A stretch of 64,000 nucleotides of DNA from Telmatospirillum sp. J64-1 (GCF_006980715.1 NZ_SBHN01000001.1:310001-374000); one strand, 5' to 3'. Positions 35,676 to 44,391 are shown, numbered from the stretch's first letter. Notes: generated from the letters alone by a model not told the origin. Translations and numbers: made by a program.

Positions 35676-36083
35676 CTAATTCCGCCCGGACAGCGCAAGG
35701 GTGATCGCATGGGCCGCGCCCGCTGCCAGCAGGCAGAGCGTCAGCGAAGCGATGACGTTGAGCGCCGCCCGCGAGGATCGACCGGCCCGCAGCAAGGCCA
35801 GCGTCTGCAAGGAAAAGGAGGAGACGGTGGTATAGCTGCCGAGGATGCCGACCACCAATCCGACCCACAGCCGGGGATGTTCGATGTGGTGGATTGTCGG
35901 GCCGAGAAGCAGCGCCGCCACGATGCCGATCAGCGCCGCGCCGGTGACGTTGACGGTCAGCGTGCCCCAGGGAAAGTCTTCGCCATAACGCCGCGCGATG
36001 AGGCCGGAGACCCAGAACCGGGCCATGCCGCCGAGCGCACCGCCGAGTGCGATGAGCGTTATGTCGATCAGCCAGGAAGTCAT
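35676..36083 (-). CDS. crcB: CrcB/Fluc fluoride channel subunit, paralogue
   Basis: The 135-residue protein also has four membrane segments, with GGALGGMARFWVSG near residue 14, WGTLTVNVTGAALIG near 39 and GILGSYTTVSSFSLQTL near 80. The GFCGGFTTFS signature is altered here to GSYTTVSSFS, so one of the usual Phe positions is Val. Paired unequal CrcB proteins form heterodimers in many bacteria with opposite membrane orientation. No fluoride riboswitch was seen upstream. Confidence 0.93.
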   Translation of the reverse strand: MTSWLIDITLIALGGALGGMARFWVSGLIARRYGEDFPWGTLTVNVTGAALIGIVAALLLGPTIHHIEHPRLWVGLVVGILGSYTTVSSFSLQTLALLRAGRSSRAALNVIASLTLCLLAAGAAHAITLALSGRN

Positions 36084-36148
36084 CCAATGCCGCTGCGCTG
36101 CCTTTTTGCCGCCGAATCCGTCCAGGATTGGGGGGTTTCAATAAACTA

Positions 36149-36169
36149 CCGATAAGTGATTGTTATCGG
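36149..36169. other. Candidate recombinase core site A: CCGATAA-N7-TTATCGG
   Basis: Inverted 7-bp arms CCGATAA and TTATCGG flank the 7-base spacer GTGATTG. The form is that of a tyrosine-recombinase crossover site (two inverted binding arms around a 6-8 bp spacer). It lies 35 bases beyond the stop of the recombinase gene. A second site with identical arms and spacer length is at 55950-55978 and a half-site at 37304. Confidence 0.6.
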
Positions 36170-36203
36170 TTATAAAATGGGAAAGAACGCCGAAACGACG
36201 GTC

Positions 36204-37235
36204 TTAGAGACCGGCCGCCTTGGTCAGGTTAACCCGGAAGCGTTCCCGCTGCCGCTGGTATTTCCGCGTCATTTCCGCCGAGGCATGGCCAAGCTGCTTC
36301 TGCACATGGCGCTCGTCGGCTTCGGCCGCGGTGGCGAGACCCGCGCGCAAGGAATGGCCGGAGAAGCGGCGCCGCCGCTCTTCCTCCGGCAGGTCGGCGC
36401 GGACACCGGCGGCCAAGGCGGTCTTCTTGACCAGGCGCGCGACATGGCGGTCACTGAGCCGATCGAGTCCAATCCGCCTGCCGTCGCGGGAGGTGCGCCG
36501 GAACAGCGGGCCATGCTCGATCCGCGCCAGGCGCAGATAGGTGGTCAGCGCCACCACCGGGCAGGTAAGGTCGGAAGAGCCGCGCCCGATTTCCACTTCG
36601 CGCCAGCCGGTCTTGCCCTGGATATGCAGCAACAGGCCTTGTTCCAGGATTTCCACCCATCCCCTGCCCTCTTCCGTCTGCTTCGGACCTTGGTCGAGGC
36701 CGACGATCTCGCTGCGGCGCAGGCCGCCGGCGAAGCCCAGCAGCAGGATGGCGCGGTCACGCAAGCCGGACAAAGTGTCGCGGTCGAGCTGATCGACCAT
36801 GCGGATGATATCCTCGCCCAGCACCGCTTCCTTCCGCGACGGCGGACGGCCATGCTTGCGGCGGATGCCGGCCAGCACTTCCTGGATGTGACGATCACTC
36901 CGATCGAGCGGCTGGCCGCGCTGGTTGAACCCCCAGACCAGACCAGAAAGACGGCGTTCGATGGTCTTGACGCTGGCCGGTTCCGTCCGCCCTGCCGACG
37001 GAGTTGAGGCGCAATGGGCGAGATAAAGGCCGATCGCCTGGGGATCCGGCGGCAAGGGCTCGACCCCGAAACGCGCACACCAGCCAAGATAATGCCGCCA
37101 ATCCGCCGCATAGGCGCGATTGGTGTTGTCGGCCTTGGCCCCCCGCGCATAGGCCCGCGCCGTTTCGGCCATTTCCTCCAGAGGAGCCAGAACGTCAAAA
37201 GGCTCCGCCCGTTCCGGATAGAACCCTTCCCCCAT
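36204..37235 (-). CDS. Tyrosine site-specific recombinase (XerC/D-type integrase)
   Basis: The 343-residue protein has an N-terminal SAM-like core-binding domain (residues 15-110) and a catalytic domain with the full set: Arg173 in GGLRRSEI, Lys208 in QGKTGW, His294-x-x-Arg297 in GHSLRAG, His317 in LGHAS, and nucleophile Tyr326 in TRKYQR. It can cut and rejoin DNA at a pair of inverted arms. The flanks carry matching sequences CCGATAA-N7-TTATCGG (36149) and TGTCCGATAA (37304), making this the likely cognate enzyme. The stand-alone gene is not next to tRNA. It sits at the left end of the glycosylation block. Confidence 0.93.
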   Translation of the reverse strand: MGEGFYPERAEPFDVLAPLEEMAETARAYARGAKADNTNRAYAADWRHYLGWCARFGVEPLPPDPQAIGLYLAHCASTPSAGRTEPASVKTIERRLSGLVWGFNQRGQPLDRSDRHIQEVLAGIRRKHGRPPSRKEAVLGEDIIRMVDQLDRDTLSGLRDRAILLLGFAGGLRRSEIVGLDQGPKQTEEGRGWVEILEQGLLLHIQGKTGWREVEIGRGSSDLTCPVVALTTYLRLARIEHGPLFRRTSRDGRRIGLDRLSDRHVARLVKKTALAAGVRADLPEEERRRRFSGHSLRAGLATAAEADERHVQKQLGHASAEMTRKYQRQRERFRVNLTKAAGL

Positions 37236-37303
37236 AGCTCTCCCCTCCCCTGCAGGACCGTCATTGCGGGAGAATTTGTAGCACCCCGAGGGCCGTTTAG
37301 CTA

Positions 37304-37331
37304 TGTCCGATAATTTATCTCGATGGGCACA
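37304..37331. other. Candidate recombinase half-site B: TGTCCGATAA
   Basis: TGTCCGATAA at 37304-37313 equals one arm of the site at 55950. The opposite arm, around 37320-37330, is degenerate but keeps GG.CAC. It lies 69 bases upstream of the recombinase start, so it might also be a binding site for self-regulation. Confidence 0.45.
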
Positions 37332-37373
37332 ATTCAGAAGGGGTGAGGGCGAAACGAACTCTTTCCTTCCCGC

Positions 37374-38807
37374 CTAGCGCCCATACCGGTCGTCGAGACG
37401 GACGATATCGTCCTCGTCGAGATAGCTGCCCGACTGCACCTCGATCAGGCGCAGCGGGATCTTTCCGGGGTTTTCCAGGCGATGGTGGATACCGGCGGGA
37501 ATGAAGGTCGATTCGTTTTCGTGCAGCAGGAAGGTCTTGTCGCCACAGGTCACACGTGCCGTTCCCTCCACCACCACCCAATGTTCAGCCCGGTGATGGT
37601 GATATTGCAGTGATAGGCTGGCGCCGGCCTTGACCAGGATCTGCTTGACCTTGAACCTTTCGCCGACATCGATCTCGGTATAGCTGCCCCAGGGGCGACG
37701 CACGAGGGGATGGCGGTCGTGTTCGGCACGCCCGCGCGCCCGCAATTCCTCGACCACCTCCTTGGCCTGGTCGACATGTTCGCGGGCGCTGACCAAGACG
37801 GCATCATCGGTGCTGACCACCACCACATCCCGGAGCCCGACCACGGCGACGAAGGGCCCGCCCTCGGACCGTACATAGGAGCCGGAGGTATCGCGCAGCA
37901 GGACGTCTCCCACGGCCACATTGCCCGCTTCATCCTTCGCCGAGACGTCCCACAGCGCCTGCCACGATCCAACGTCGCTCCAGCCCATGTCAACCGGCAG
38001 CATCGCGCCCTTGTCGGTCCGCTCCATCACCGCCACGTCCACCGACAGGCTGGGCGCCTGGATGAAGTCTCGTTCTCCCAGAGCAAGGAAAACACCACTA
38101 CCTTGCGCCGCCGTGAAGGCGGACTGGCAGCTTTGCAGGAGCGCTGGGCAGAGATTCTGAAGTTCCGAGAGAAAGAGACGCGCAGGGAAGAGGAAGATCC
38201 CGCTGTTCCAGAAATGGCCGCCCTCGGCGAGCAATCTCTTGCTTGTTTCGAGATCGGGCTTCTCGGTGAAACCGTCCATGATGCGGGCGGTGCCTTCATG
38301 ATCGAGGGGAGCGCCCGCCCGGATATAGCCATAGCCCGTATGTGGTCCTTGGGGAGTGCAGCCGAAAGCGACCAGTCGGCCGGCGGCAGCCACGCGCCGC
38401 CCCTTGTCGATGGCCTCCAGGAAAGCCGAACGGTCCGCCACCAGATGATCCGACGGCATGACCAGAAGCAGCGCATCCTCGTCCTCTTCCAATGCCGCCA
38501 GGGCGGCGACGGCCACGGCGGGGGCGGTATTGCGTCCCTGCGGCTCCAGGAGGATGCGGCAGGGAGAGATGCCTTCCGAGTCCAGCATCTCGGCGATAGC
38601 GGGACCATGGTCCCGGGCGCAGACCACCAGCGGTGCCGCGAAGGTCGCGCCCCGGCTACGTTCGGCGGTCTCGACCAGCATGGCCCGGCCGGAAGCCAAA
38701 GGCAGGAATTGCTTGGGCCACATGGCGCGGGACAGCGGCCAGAGCCGGCTGCCGATCCCGCCGGACAGGATCACCGGGCGGATGGGCGGCAAGGGATTGG
38801 TCGCCAT
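37374..38807 (-). CDS. manC: Mannose-1-phosphate guanylyltransferase / mannose-6-phosphate isomerase
   Basis: The 477-residue bifunctional enzyme has the nucleotidyltransferase signature LSGGIGSRLWPLSR...PKQFLPL at residues 14-37, the FTEKPD motif near 175 and GWSDVGSWQALW near 270. The C-terminal cupin (type II phosphomannose isomerase) reads WGSYTEIDVGERFKVKQI and HHHRAEHWVVVEGTA from about residue 370. It makes GDP-mannose from mannose-1-phosphate and GTP, and can supply mannose-6-phosphate. The STT3-like gene lies two bases upstream in the same operon, so it supplies donor for the mannosyltransferases at 44-47 kb. Confidence 0.97.
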   Translation of the reverse strand: MATNPLPPIRPVILSGGIGSRLWPLSRAMWPKQFLPLASGRAMLVETAERSRGATFAAPLVVCARDHGPAIAEMLDSEGISPCRILLEPQGRNTAPAVAVAALAALEEDEDALLLVMPSDHLVADRSAFLEAIDKGRRVAAAGRLVAFGCTPQGPHTGYGYIRAGAPLDHEGTARIMDGFTEKPDLETSKRLLAEGGHFWNSGIFLFPARLFLSELQNLCPALLQSCQSAFTAAQGSGVFLALGERDFIQAPSLSVDVAVMERTDKGAMLPVDMGWSDVGSWQALWDVSAKDEAGNVAVGDVLLRDTSGSYVRSEGGPFVAVVGLRDVVVVSTDDAVLVSAREHVDQAKEVVEELRARGRAEHDRHPLVRRPWGSYTEIDVGERFKVKQILVKAGASLSLQYHHHRAEHWVVVEGTARVTCGDKTFLLHENESTFIPAGIHHRLENPGKIPLRLIEVQSGSYLDEDDIVRLDDRYGR

Positions 38808-38809
38808 GG

Positions 38810-41608
38810 CTATTTCTCACTTTCATCTGGCAGGGAGGGCGAGCGCATGCGCCAAGCGGTCACCACTTCGCCGGTCTCGGTGCGGCCTTGGGCGACCTTC
38901 TCGACCCAATCCCCGTCATAGCGGCCATCGAACAGGACCAGACGTACCAGGAAAGAGCGCGCGATGCCGGGGGAAGCGACAAAAACCCGGCCGGCCTCGC
39001 CGTCGACGACGACCGCCACATTCGCGCCGTCCGCCTCGGGCGCGAAATCAAGCAGGCGGTCGCGGAGGGCGAGACGGATCAGGCCGGGCCGCAAGCCCAG
39101 TGGCTGGCCGTTGCCCGCCCGGGCGTCAAAGACCATGTCTTGCGGCGTGGCCAAATCGAAGGTGAGGGAGCGGAGATGGATACCTTCGGCACTCCGCAGC
39201 CCCAGCGGGCAGGTCATTTTCCGCTCGTCGAGGAACGTGCAATCGTGCCAGCCGGTGGACCAGATGACGGCATCGGGGGCGGCGAAGACAGCCTTGGCGA
39301 AGTCGCTGTCCGCCTCCCGCGCCTGGGCCAGCAAGGTTTCGAATTGCGGACCCGGCAGGGAGAGACGCGCGGCGATTTGCTCCAGCAGAACCTCATTGCC
39401 GCGCAGCACCGCTTCGTTCAGCCAGGCCAGTTCCGGATTCCACAGGCCCGACACCGCCCAGGCCGGTGTTTCCAGCAACTTGTTGGTGGTTACCAGGAGA
39501 TGTTCGGGCGGCTGGCAATGAAGGCTGTGCAGGATCGCCTCCTGCCGGTCAGGAGACAGCGCCGTCCGTGCCAGACGCGCCTTGCTGGCCGCTTCGTCGT
39601 CACGCGCGGCGGAGGTGACGATGGTGAAGGCATCGGCGCGATCCACCCCCGCCGCGACCAGCGCCTCGAAGGGGCGCTGTCCCTCGGGCGATCCGCCGCA
39701 GGCCAGAATCCGCAACATGCCTGCGGCCTCGGCCGGATCGGGTGCCGCCAAGGCGCGCCCGACCCAATGAATGCTGCGATAGCGCAGACTGGCCCCGTCC
39801 AGGGTCACCTTCCGTTCGGCGAGAAAACTCGCCCAATGACCGTAATCCCACCAGGTGGTGATGATCGCATCGGGCGCGCTGTCCTGGCGGATATGATCCA
39901 GCACCCCCGCCCAGGCGGCATTCAGCCTGGGCACCTGGAACTTGGCTTCGTTGATGCTGGGCGCGAGCAGCGGTAGCAGCAAGGCGAGACCGGCGCCAAG
40001 CGAGGCCGCGCCCAGCACGGCAGCCTTGTAGCCCCGGCGCAAGGACGCCCCGATGGCTCCCTCGGTGTCCTTCATAAGCGCGGCGAAAGACATGGCGACA
40101 CCCAGACCCAAAGGCGGCCCCAGCAGCAGGATGTAGCGCTGCCCGTCTTGCGACAGCATCAGGCCGACGAACAGCCAGATCGCTCCGAACAAGGCAAAAG
40201 CCGGTGGTGCCGCATTGGCGAAAGCGCGCCAAAGCAGCAGGGCGCAGCTCGTCACCGCCACCATCAGGGCCAGGAGGCGATAGCCCTGCCCCAGTCCCGC
40301 ATACATCACCACCGCCACGATGAGTGCGAGGACGGCGGCGATGGCGAGACGGCGATAGGGCCGTCCCCGCTCCGGGGTCAGGGCGAGCAGCGGTCCGATC
40401 ACGCCCAGGATGAAGGCGAGCGGCCCGAAATAATGCACCATCTGGCGGATCGGCACGTTCTGCAATTCGCCGACGAAAGCGAAGGGATTGGGATCCGGCG
40501 CATTGTCCAGGACCACGCTCCGAGCACCGAGGCCCAGCGCATTGGTGATATCGGTCAGGGTCTCGCCCCAGTCGATGCCCGCCTGCAACAGGGTGGCGAC
40601 CGCCAGAAGCCCCAGGACCAGTGCCGCCAAGGCCCGCCCGGAACGGGCCGTAAGGTACTGGCTCTGGCCGGAGGCGAGACGGGCGATCACGCTCCACGCC
40701 AGCAGGCCGATCAATCCGGAAAGGAAGATGGCGGCGAAGAGATGCCAACCGCCCCAACCGGCCGCGAGCAACCCCAGCAGCCCCCCGGCGCCCAGGGCTG
40801 CCGCCACCTGTCCGGCGGGCGTGGCCCGATCGAGCGCAAAACTCAGCAGGAAAAGGGTGAACAGGGGAAGCAGCACCACCCAGACGTCGTTGTCGCCGCC
40901 CAGGCTGCGGCCCAGCACCGGCAGGCAGAGCAGGATCGCGGCCGTTCCAAGCATCGCGGCGAAGCCCGCCGTCAGGCTGCCGCCGCCCTGGTGACGCATG
41001 ATCAGGCGCTGAAGCGACAGGAACACCAGCGGCACCGCCAGCAGCATCATGAGCGTCGGCAGCAATTCGGCCGTCACCATCAAGGGAAGGTCGGGCCAGA
41101 AAGGAGTGAGCAGCCGATGCAGGCCCGCGATGGCATAAGGATGGGGCGAGAAGGGCTTTTCCATCACCCGGCCCAAGGGCGCATCGACCAAGTGATCGAG
41201 GCATTGCCCGTTGACGACGGAGGGACAGGCCGAACCATGCTGGAGGATGTTGCGCGCCTGGCGCAGGAAATAATAATCGTCGTCGCCGCCCAGGAAGAGG
41301 TGACGCTTGCCGTCGGGCGTGGCGAAGGAAACGTCCTGATGGAACAGCCTCCGCAGGTCGGCCCGCACTTCGTCGACCACCTGGCGGTTGTCGTTCAACA
41401 ATGCCTGCAGCACTGCTTCGCGCTGCGCCGGCGGCAGTCGCGGATCGATCTGTGCATCCACCTGGGCACGCGCGCTGGCCTCGGCCCATTGATCGGCGGC
41501 CACCAGATCCTGGGGCAACAACCGGATCCACAGCATCAGCGCGGCCAGCAGTAAGATTGCCGTGAAGGTGAATACTCGACCCAAGGTCGCGCTTCGATGG
41601 TCGTTCAT
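38810..41608 (-). CDS. STT3/PglB/AglB-type oligosaccharyltransferase
   Basis: The 932-residue protein is larger than PglB (about 713) and near archaeal AglB in size. All family landmarks are in order: external-loop-1 acidic motif GGDDDYYFLRQARNI (107-121); second metal motif RSLGGDNDVWVV (234-245, Asp239/Asp241); external-loop-5 glutamate in FVGELQ (Glu381); the Arg in QRYILLLGPP (491); and the catalytic sequon-reading WWDYGHW (586-592) followed by KVTLDGAS. About 12-13 membrane segments precede a soluble C-terminal domain from about residue 555. Such enzymes move a lipid-PP-linked glycan to Asn in N-X-S/T on the outer face of the membrane. It is operonic with manC. Confidence 0.92.
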   Translation of the reverse strand: MNDHRSATLGRVFTFTAILLLAALMLWIRLLPQDLVAADQWAEASARAQVDAQIDPRLPPAQREAVLQALLNDNRQVVDEVRADLRRLFHQDVSFATPDGKRHLFLGGDDDYYFLRQARNILQHGSACPSVVNGQCLDHLVDAPLGRVMEKPFSPHPYAIAGLHRLLTPFWPDLPLMVTAELLPTLMMLLAVPLVFLSLQRLIMRHQGGGSLTAGFAAMLGTAAILLCLPVLGRSLGGDNDVWVVLLPLFTLFLLSFALDRATPAGQVAAALGAGGLLGLLAAGWGGWHLFAAIFLSGLIGLLAWSVIARLASGQSQYLTARSGRALAALVLGLLAVATLLQAGIDWGETLTDITNALGLGARSVVLDNAPDPNPFAFVGELQNVPIRQMVHYFGPLAFILGVIGPLLALTPERGRPYRRLAIAAVLALIVAVVMYAGLGQGYRLLALMVAVTSCALLLWRAFANAAPPAFALFGAIWLFVGLMLSQDGQRYILLLGPPLGLGVAMSFAALMKDTEGAIGASLRRGYKAAVLGAASLGAGLALLLPLLAPSINEAKFQVPRLNAAWAGVLDHIRQDSAPDAIITTWWDYGHWASFLAERKVTLDGASLRYRSIHWVGRALAAPDPAEAAGMLRILACGGSPEGQRPFEALVAAGVDRADAFTIVTSAARDDEAASKARLARTALSPDRQEAILHSLHCQPPEHLLVTTNKLLETPAWAVSGLWNPELAWLNEAVLRGNEVLLEQIAARLSLPGPQFETLLAQAREADSDFAKAVFAAPDAVIWSTGWHDCTFLDERKMTCPLGLRSAEGIHLRSLTFDLATPQDMVFDARAGNGQPLGLRPGLIRLALRDRLLDFAPEADGANVAVVVDGEAGRVFVASPGIARSFLVRLVLFDGRYDGDWVEKVAQGRTETGEVVTAWRMRSPSLPDESEK

Positions 41609-41722
41609 CTTTTCCTGGAAGCCGACGGCATTGATCCTGTATCACGCTCTTCGCGGCCGAGGACACTCTTGCCACATCCCGCCGCGTTATCCAACTACGG
41701 AAGCAGTCAAGGCGGGAATCAG
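41609..41722. promoter_or_regulatory. Divergent promoter region between STT3-manC and the ABC exporter
   Basis: These 114 bases separate two divergent operons of the glycosylation locus and must hold both promoters. No clear operator palindrome was recognised. Confidence 0.5.
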
Positions 41723-42565
41723 ATGACAGTGCCGCAGAACGACCAGCCCCTGCGCCGGATCGGCCGGGAACCGCCGGGGCTGGCCGGGCAGATCAAGGAG
41801 GCAATGACGGCAGGCGGCGTGCTGCGCGGCTTGGTCGAGCGGGATTTCCGGCTACGCTACAAGCAGGCCATTCTGGGACCGGCCTGGGTGGTATTGCAGC
41901 CCCTGCTCGGCGCTCTGGTCTTTACCCTCGTCTTCTCCGCCGTAACCCGCCCCCATCTCGCCGGGGAGACCCCCTATGTCCTTTTCGCCTTCTGCGGCCT
42001 GCTGCTCTGGCAATATCTCGCGCGCGTGGTCACCGATGGCGCCGCCAGCCTGGTGGTTAATGCCGACCTTGTCGCCCGTCTCTATATTCCGCGCCTGCTG
42101 ATCCCGCTGACCGTCACGCTGTCGGCCTCGCTGGATCTGCTGGCCGGACTGGTGGTCCTGTTGGCCTATTGCCTGCTCCTGGGGCAGCCCATCGGCTTGA
42201 ACATCCTCGCGCTGCCGCTCGCCATCCTGATGGCCGGGCTTCTGGCTTTCGGGCTGTCCTTGTGGATGGCGCCGCTCGAGGCGCTGTACCGCGATGTCTC
42301 GCGCGTCATTCCGGTGGCCGTGCAATTGCTGATGTTCCTCGCCCCCGTCGTCTATCCGTTGTCCATGGTGCCGGAGGAATGGCAATGGCTGGTGGCCCTC
42401 AATCCGGCGACGGCGATCCTCGACCTAGGCCGGCATGCCGTGCTCGGCCTGCCGGGGCCGGATCCCCTCGGCCTCGTCAGCTGGGCCGTCGTTACGTCGA
42501 TCCTGGTCTTCGGCGGGCTATGGCTCTTTCGTCGGCTCGAGGATCTGGTGGTCGAATGGGTGTGA
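41723..42565 (+). CDS. ABC-2 type glycan exporter permease (Wzm/TagG-like)
   Basis: The ATG at 41723 gives 280 residues; an upstream in-frame start at 41597 overlaps the divergent STT3 gene and is rejected. The ABC-2 permease pattern is clear: VERDFRLRYKQAILGPAWVV near residue 38, then six membrane segments, and FLAPVVYPLSMVPEEWQWLV near 212. It is the pore of a polysaccharide or lipid-linked-oligosaccharide exporter. It overlaps the ATPase gene by ten bases. Within this locus it probably flips the finished lipid-PP-glycan to the periplasm. Confidence 0.93.
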   Translation: MTVPQNDQPLRRIGREPPGLAGQIKEAMTAGGVLRGLVERDFRLRYKQAILGPAWVVLQPLLGALVFTLVFSAVTRPHLAGETPYVLFAFCGLLLWQYLARVVTDGAASLVVNADLVARLYIPRLLIPLTVTLSASLDLLAGLVVLLAYCLLLGQPIGLNILALPLAILMAGLLAFGLSLWMAPLEALYRDVSRVIPVAVQLLMFLAPVVYPLSMVPEEWQWLVALNPATAILDLGRHAVLGLPGPDPLGLVSWAVVTSILVFGGLWLFRRLEDLVVEWV

Positions 42566-43302
42566 TCACCATCCAGGCGCATGGCCTGGGCAAGCGCTTC
42601 CAGCGCAGCGCCTCGCCCGGCGCCGGATCGCTCAAGGAAGCCCTGCACCGCCGCCTCAATCCTCGTGCGACCAGGGAGGATGCAGGATTCTGGGGACTGC
42701 GGGAGCTGAGCGTCGAAATCAGACAGGGCGAGGTGGTGGGACTGATCGGCGCCAATGGCGCGGGCAAGTCCACCTTCCTGAAGATGATCGCCGGCATCAT
42801 GCGGCCCAACGAGGGTGCGTTGTCCGTACGCGGCCGCGTCGGGCCGCTGCTGCAGGAAGGAACCGGCTTCCACCACGACCTGACGGCGCGGGAGAATCTG
42901 TTCCTGCGTGGCGCGCTGCTGGGCATGACCCGACGCCAGACGGCCGAGCGGATGGACCGGATCGTTGCCTTCGCCGACGGGCAGGACATGCTGGACCAGC
43001 CGGTCAAGCGCCTGTCCACAGGGGCGCGGATGCGTCTCGCCTGGTCGGTGGCGGTTCATGCCGCCCCCGACATCTATCTGGTGGACGAAGTCCTGGCCGT
43101 GGTCGATGCCGCCTTCCGCAATCGTTGCGTCGACCATATCCGCCGCCAGCAGGACCGGCCGCATACGGCGCTCATCGTCTCGCACGATCTGTCGATCCTT
43201 GAGGAAGCCTGTAACCGCATCCTGTGGCTTGATAAGGGGCGTCTGCGGGGGGACAGCCGCGACGTCGCAGGCATGCTGCGGGAATACCGCGCGTTATCCT
43301 AA
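42556..43302 (+). CDS. ABC glycan exporter ATPase (Wzt/TagH-like, no C-terminal glycan domain)
   Basis: The 248-residue protein has Walker A GANGAGKST near residue 65, the Wzt-type segment VGPLLQEGTGFHHDLTAREN (about 95-114), signature RLSTGARMRLAW, Walker B IYLVDEVLAVVD and switch His in IVSHD. It ends soon after, so the C-terminal carbohydrate-recognition domain of O9a/O8-type Wzt proteins is missing. That suits transport of a short glycan not read by a chain terminator. It overlaps the permease gene by ten bases and the convergent MurG-like gene by nine. Confidence 0.93.
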   Translation: MGVITIQAHGLGKRFQRSASPGAGSLKEALHRRLNPRATREDAGFWGLRELSVEIRQGEVVGLIGANGAGKSTFLKMIAGIMRPNEGALSVRGRVGPLLQEGTGFHHDLTARENLFLRGALLGMTRRQTAERMDRIVAFADGQDMLDQPVKRLSTGARMRLAWSVAVHAAPDIYLVDEVLAVVDAAFRNRCVDHIRRQQDRPHTALIVSHDLSILEEACNRILWLDKGRLRGDSRDVAGMLREYRALS

Positions 43303-44391
43303 GCCGAGACGGCGGGCACAGGCATCGACGATGGCTTCGGCGGCGGCATCCCCTTGCGGGACTGTCTTCCCGTCCCGGCCCCTGCCGTCCAGCATGCCGG
43401 CAAGCCGCCGTGCCTCGCGGTCCTCGTCCCAGTCGGCCTCCCTCACCCAGGGATGGCCGGTCGCCGCCGAGAAGGCGGCGGCATTGAAATCCTGATGACC
43501 ATCGGCGACCGCCGCGACCGGCACCACCATCACCGGCAGGCCTCTGGCCTGGACTTCGGCCAAGGTGCTGGCTCCGGCGGCGCAGATAGCGGCATCGGCC
43601 CAGGCCCAGGCGGCGGGCATGTCGTCGAGGAAGGCCTCGACACGGGCGGCGATGCCCCGGGCCGCATAGGCGGCGGCGACGGCGCCTTCCTGGCCCCGGC
43701 CTGCCTGATGCAGAATGTCCAGAGCCATACCACCGCTCTTTAGCCTGGCCGCGAGCGGTGGCAGGACGCGATTGAGGAAAGCGCTGCCCAACGAGCCGCC
43801 GGTAACCAGCAGCCGCCATGTCGGATGATTGCCGATCCGCCGCGCCGCCGCCGCCTCGATGACGCCCCGCCGGACCGGAAGGCCCACCGCCAAGGCATCT
43901 TCCCAGCCCTTCTGTCCGCAGGTCTCGGCCCAGTTGACGAAACGGAGGTCGACATGACGGGCCAGCCGGCGGTTGGTCAGTCCGGGCAGGACATTCGCCT
44001 CGTAGATGGCGGTGGGCAGGCCGAGGCTGCGGCCGCCGAGCAGAATGCCGGCCGTGGCATAGGCACCGAATCCCAGGACCAGCGCGGCTTTCTCCCGCCG
44101 CAAGACGCGCCGTGCGGCGATCATGCCGCCCAGGACGGCGCCATAGCTTGCCAGCCGACCGAAGACCCCGGTCACGCCATGAAGGGGGCGTCCCGGAACG
44201 CCGTGCAAGACATGGCCGAGGCGGTCCAGCAAATCCGCTTCGAATCCCCCCTTCTCGCCCAGGAACAGCGGCACCGATCCAGGGAAACGGCGCTCCCAGG
44301 CTTCGGCCACCGCCAGCATCGGCATGACATGACCGGCCGTATATCCCCCGGCCAGCGCGATCTTGGGGAAACCGGTTTTTGAGCTTGTCAC
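43294..44391 (-). CDS. MurG-family (GT28) glycosyltransferase paralogue
   Basis: The 365-residue protein matches MurG in both halves: GGYTAGHVMPMLAVAEAW (residues 15-32, the G-loop), EANVLPGLTNRRLA near 132, VTGGSLGSAFLN near 192, and the donor-binding AAGASTLAEVQARGLPVMVVP near 268 with DGHQDFNA. MurG adds GlcNAc to lipid I; Alg13/Alg14 of eukaryotes are homologues that add the second GlcNAc to GlcNAc-PP-dolichol. The gene is outside any dcw cluster and beside an ALG1-like gene, so an Alg13/14-like step is inferred. Its 3' end overlaps the ATPase gene. Confidence 0.88.
   Translation of the reverse strand: MTSSKTGFPKIALAGGYTAGHVMPMLAVAEAWERRFPGSVPLFLGEKGGFEADLLDRLGHVLHGVPGRPLHGVTGVFGRLASYGAVLGGMIAARRVLRREKAALVLGFGAYATAGILLGGRSLGLPTAIYEANVLPGLTNRRLARHVDLRFVNWAETCGQKGWEDALAVGLPVRRGVIEAAAARRIGNHPTWRLLVTGGSLGSAFLNRVLPPLAARLKSGGMALDILHQAGRGQEGAVAAAYAARGIAARVEAFLDDMPAAWAWADAAICAAGASTLAEVQARGLPVMVVPVAAVADGHQDFNAAAFSAATGHPWVREADWDEDREARRLAGMLDGRGRDGKTVPQGDAAAEAIVDACARRLGLG

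Noticed and set aside
36084-36203. Fluoride riboswitch upstream of the crcB genes
   Set aside because: The conserved GGCGATGG and CACC segments are not seen on the minus strand.
36204-37235. Prophage integrase with a tRNA attachment site
   Set aside because: No tRNA or phage genes occur nearby; the inverted-arm sites point to another type of recombination.
43294-44391. Housekeeping murG
   Set aside because: No mur, fts or ddl neighbours, a diverged G-loop and linkage to glycan genes argue for a paralogue.
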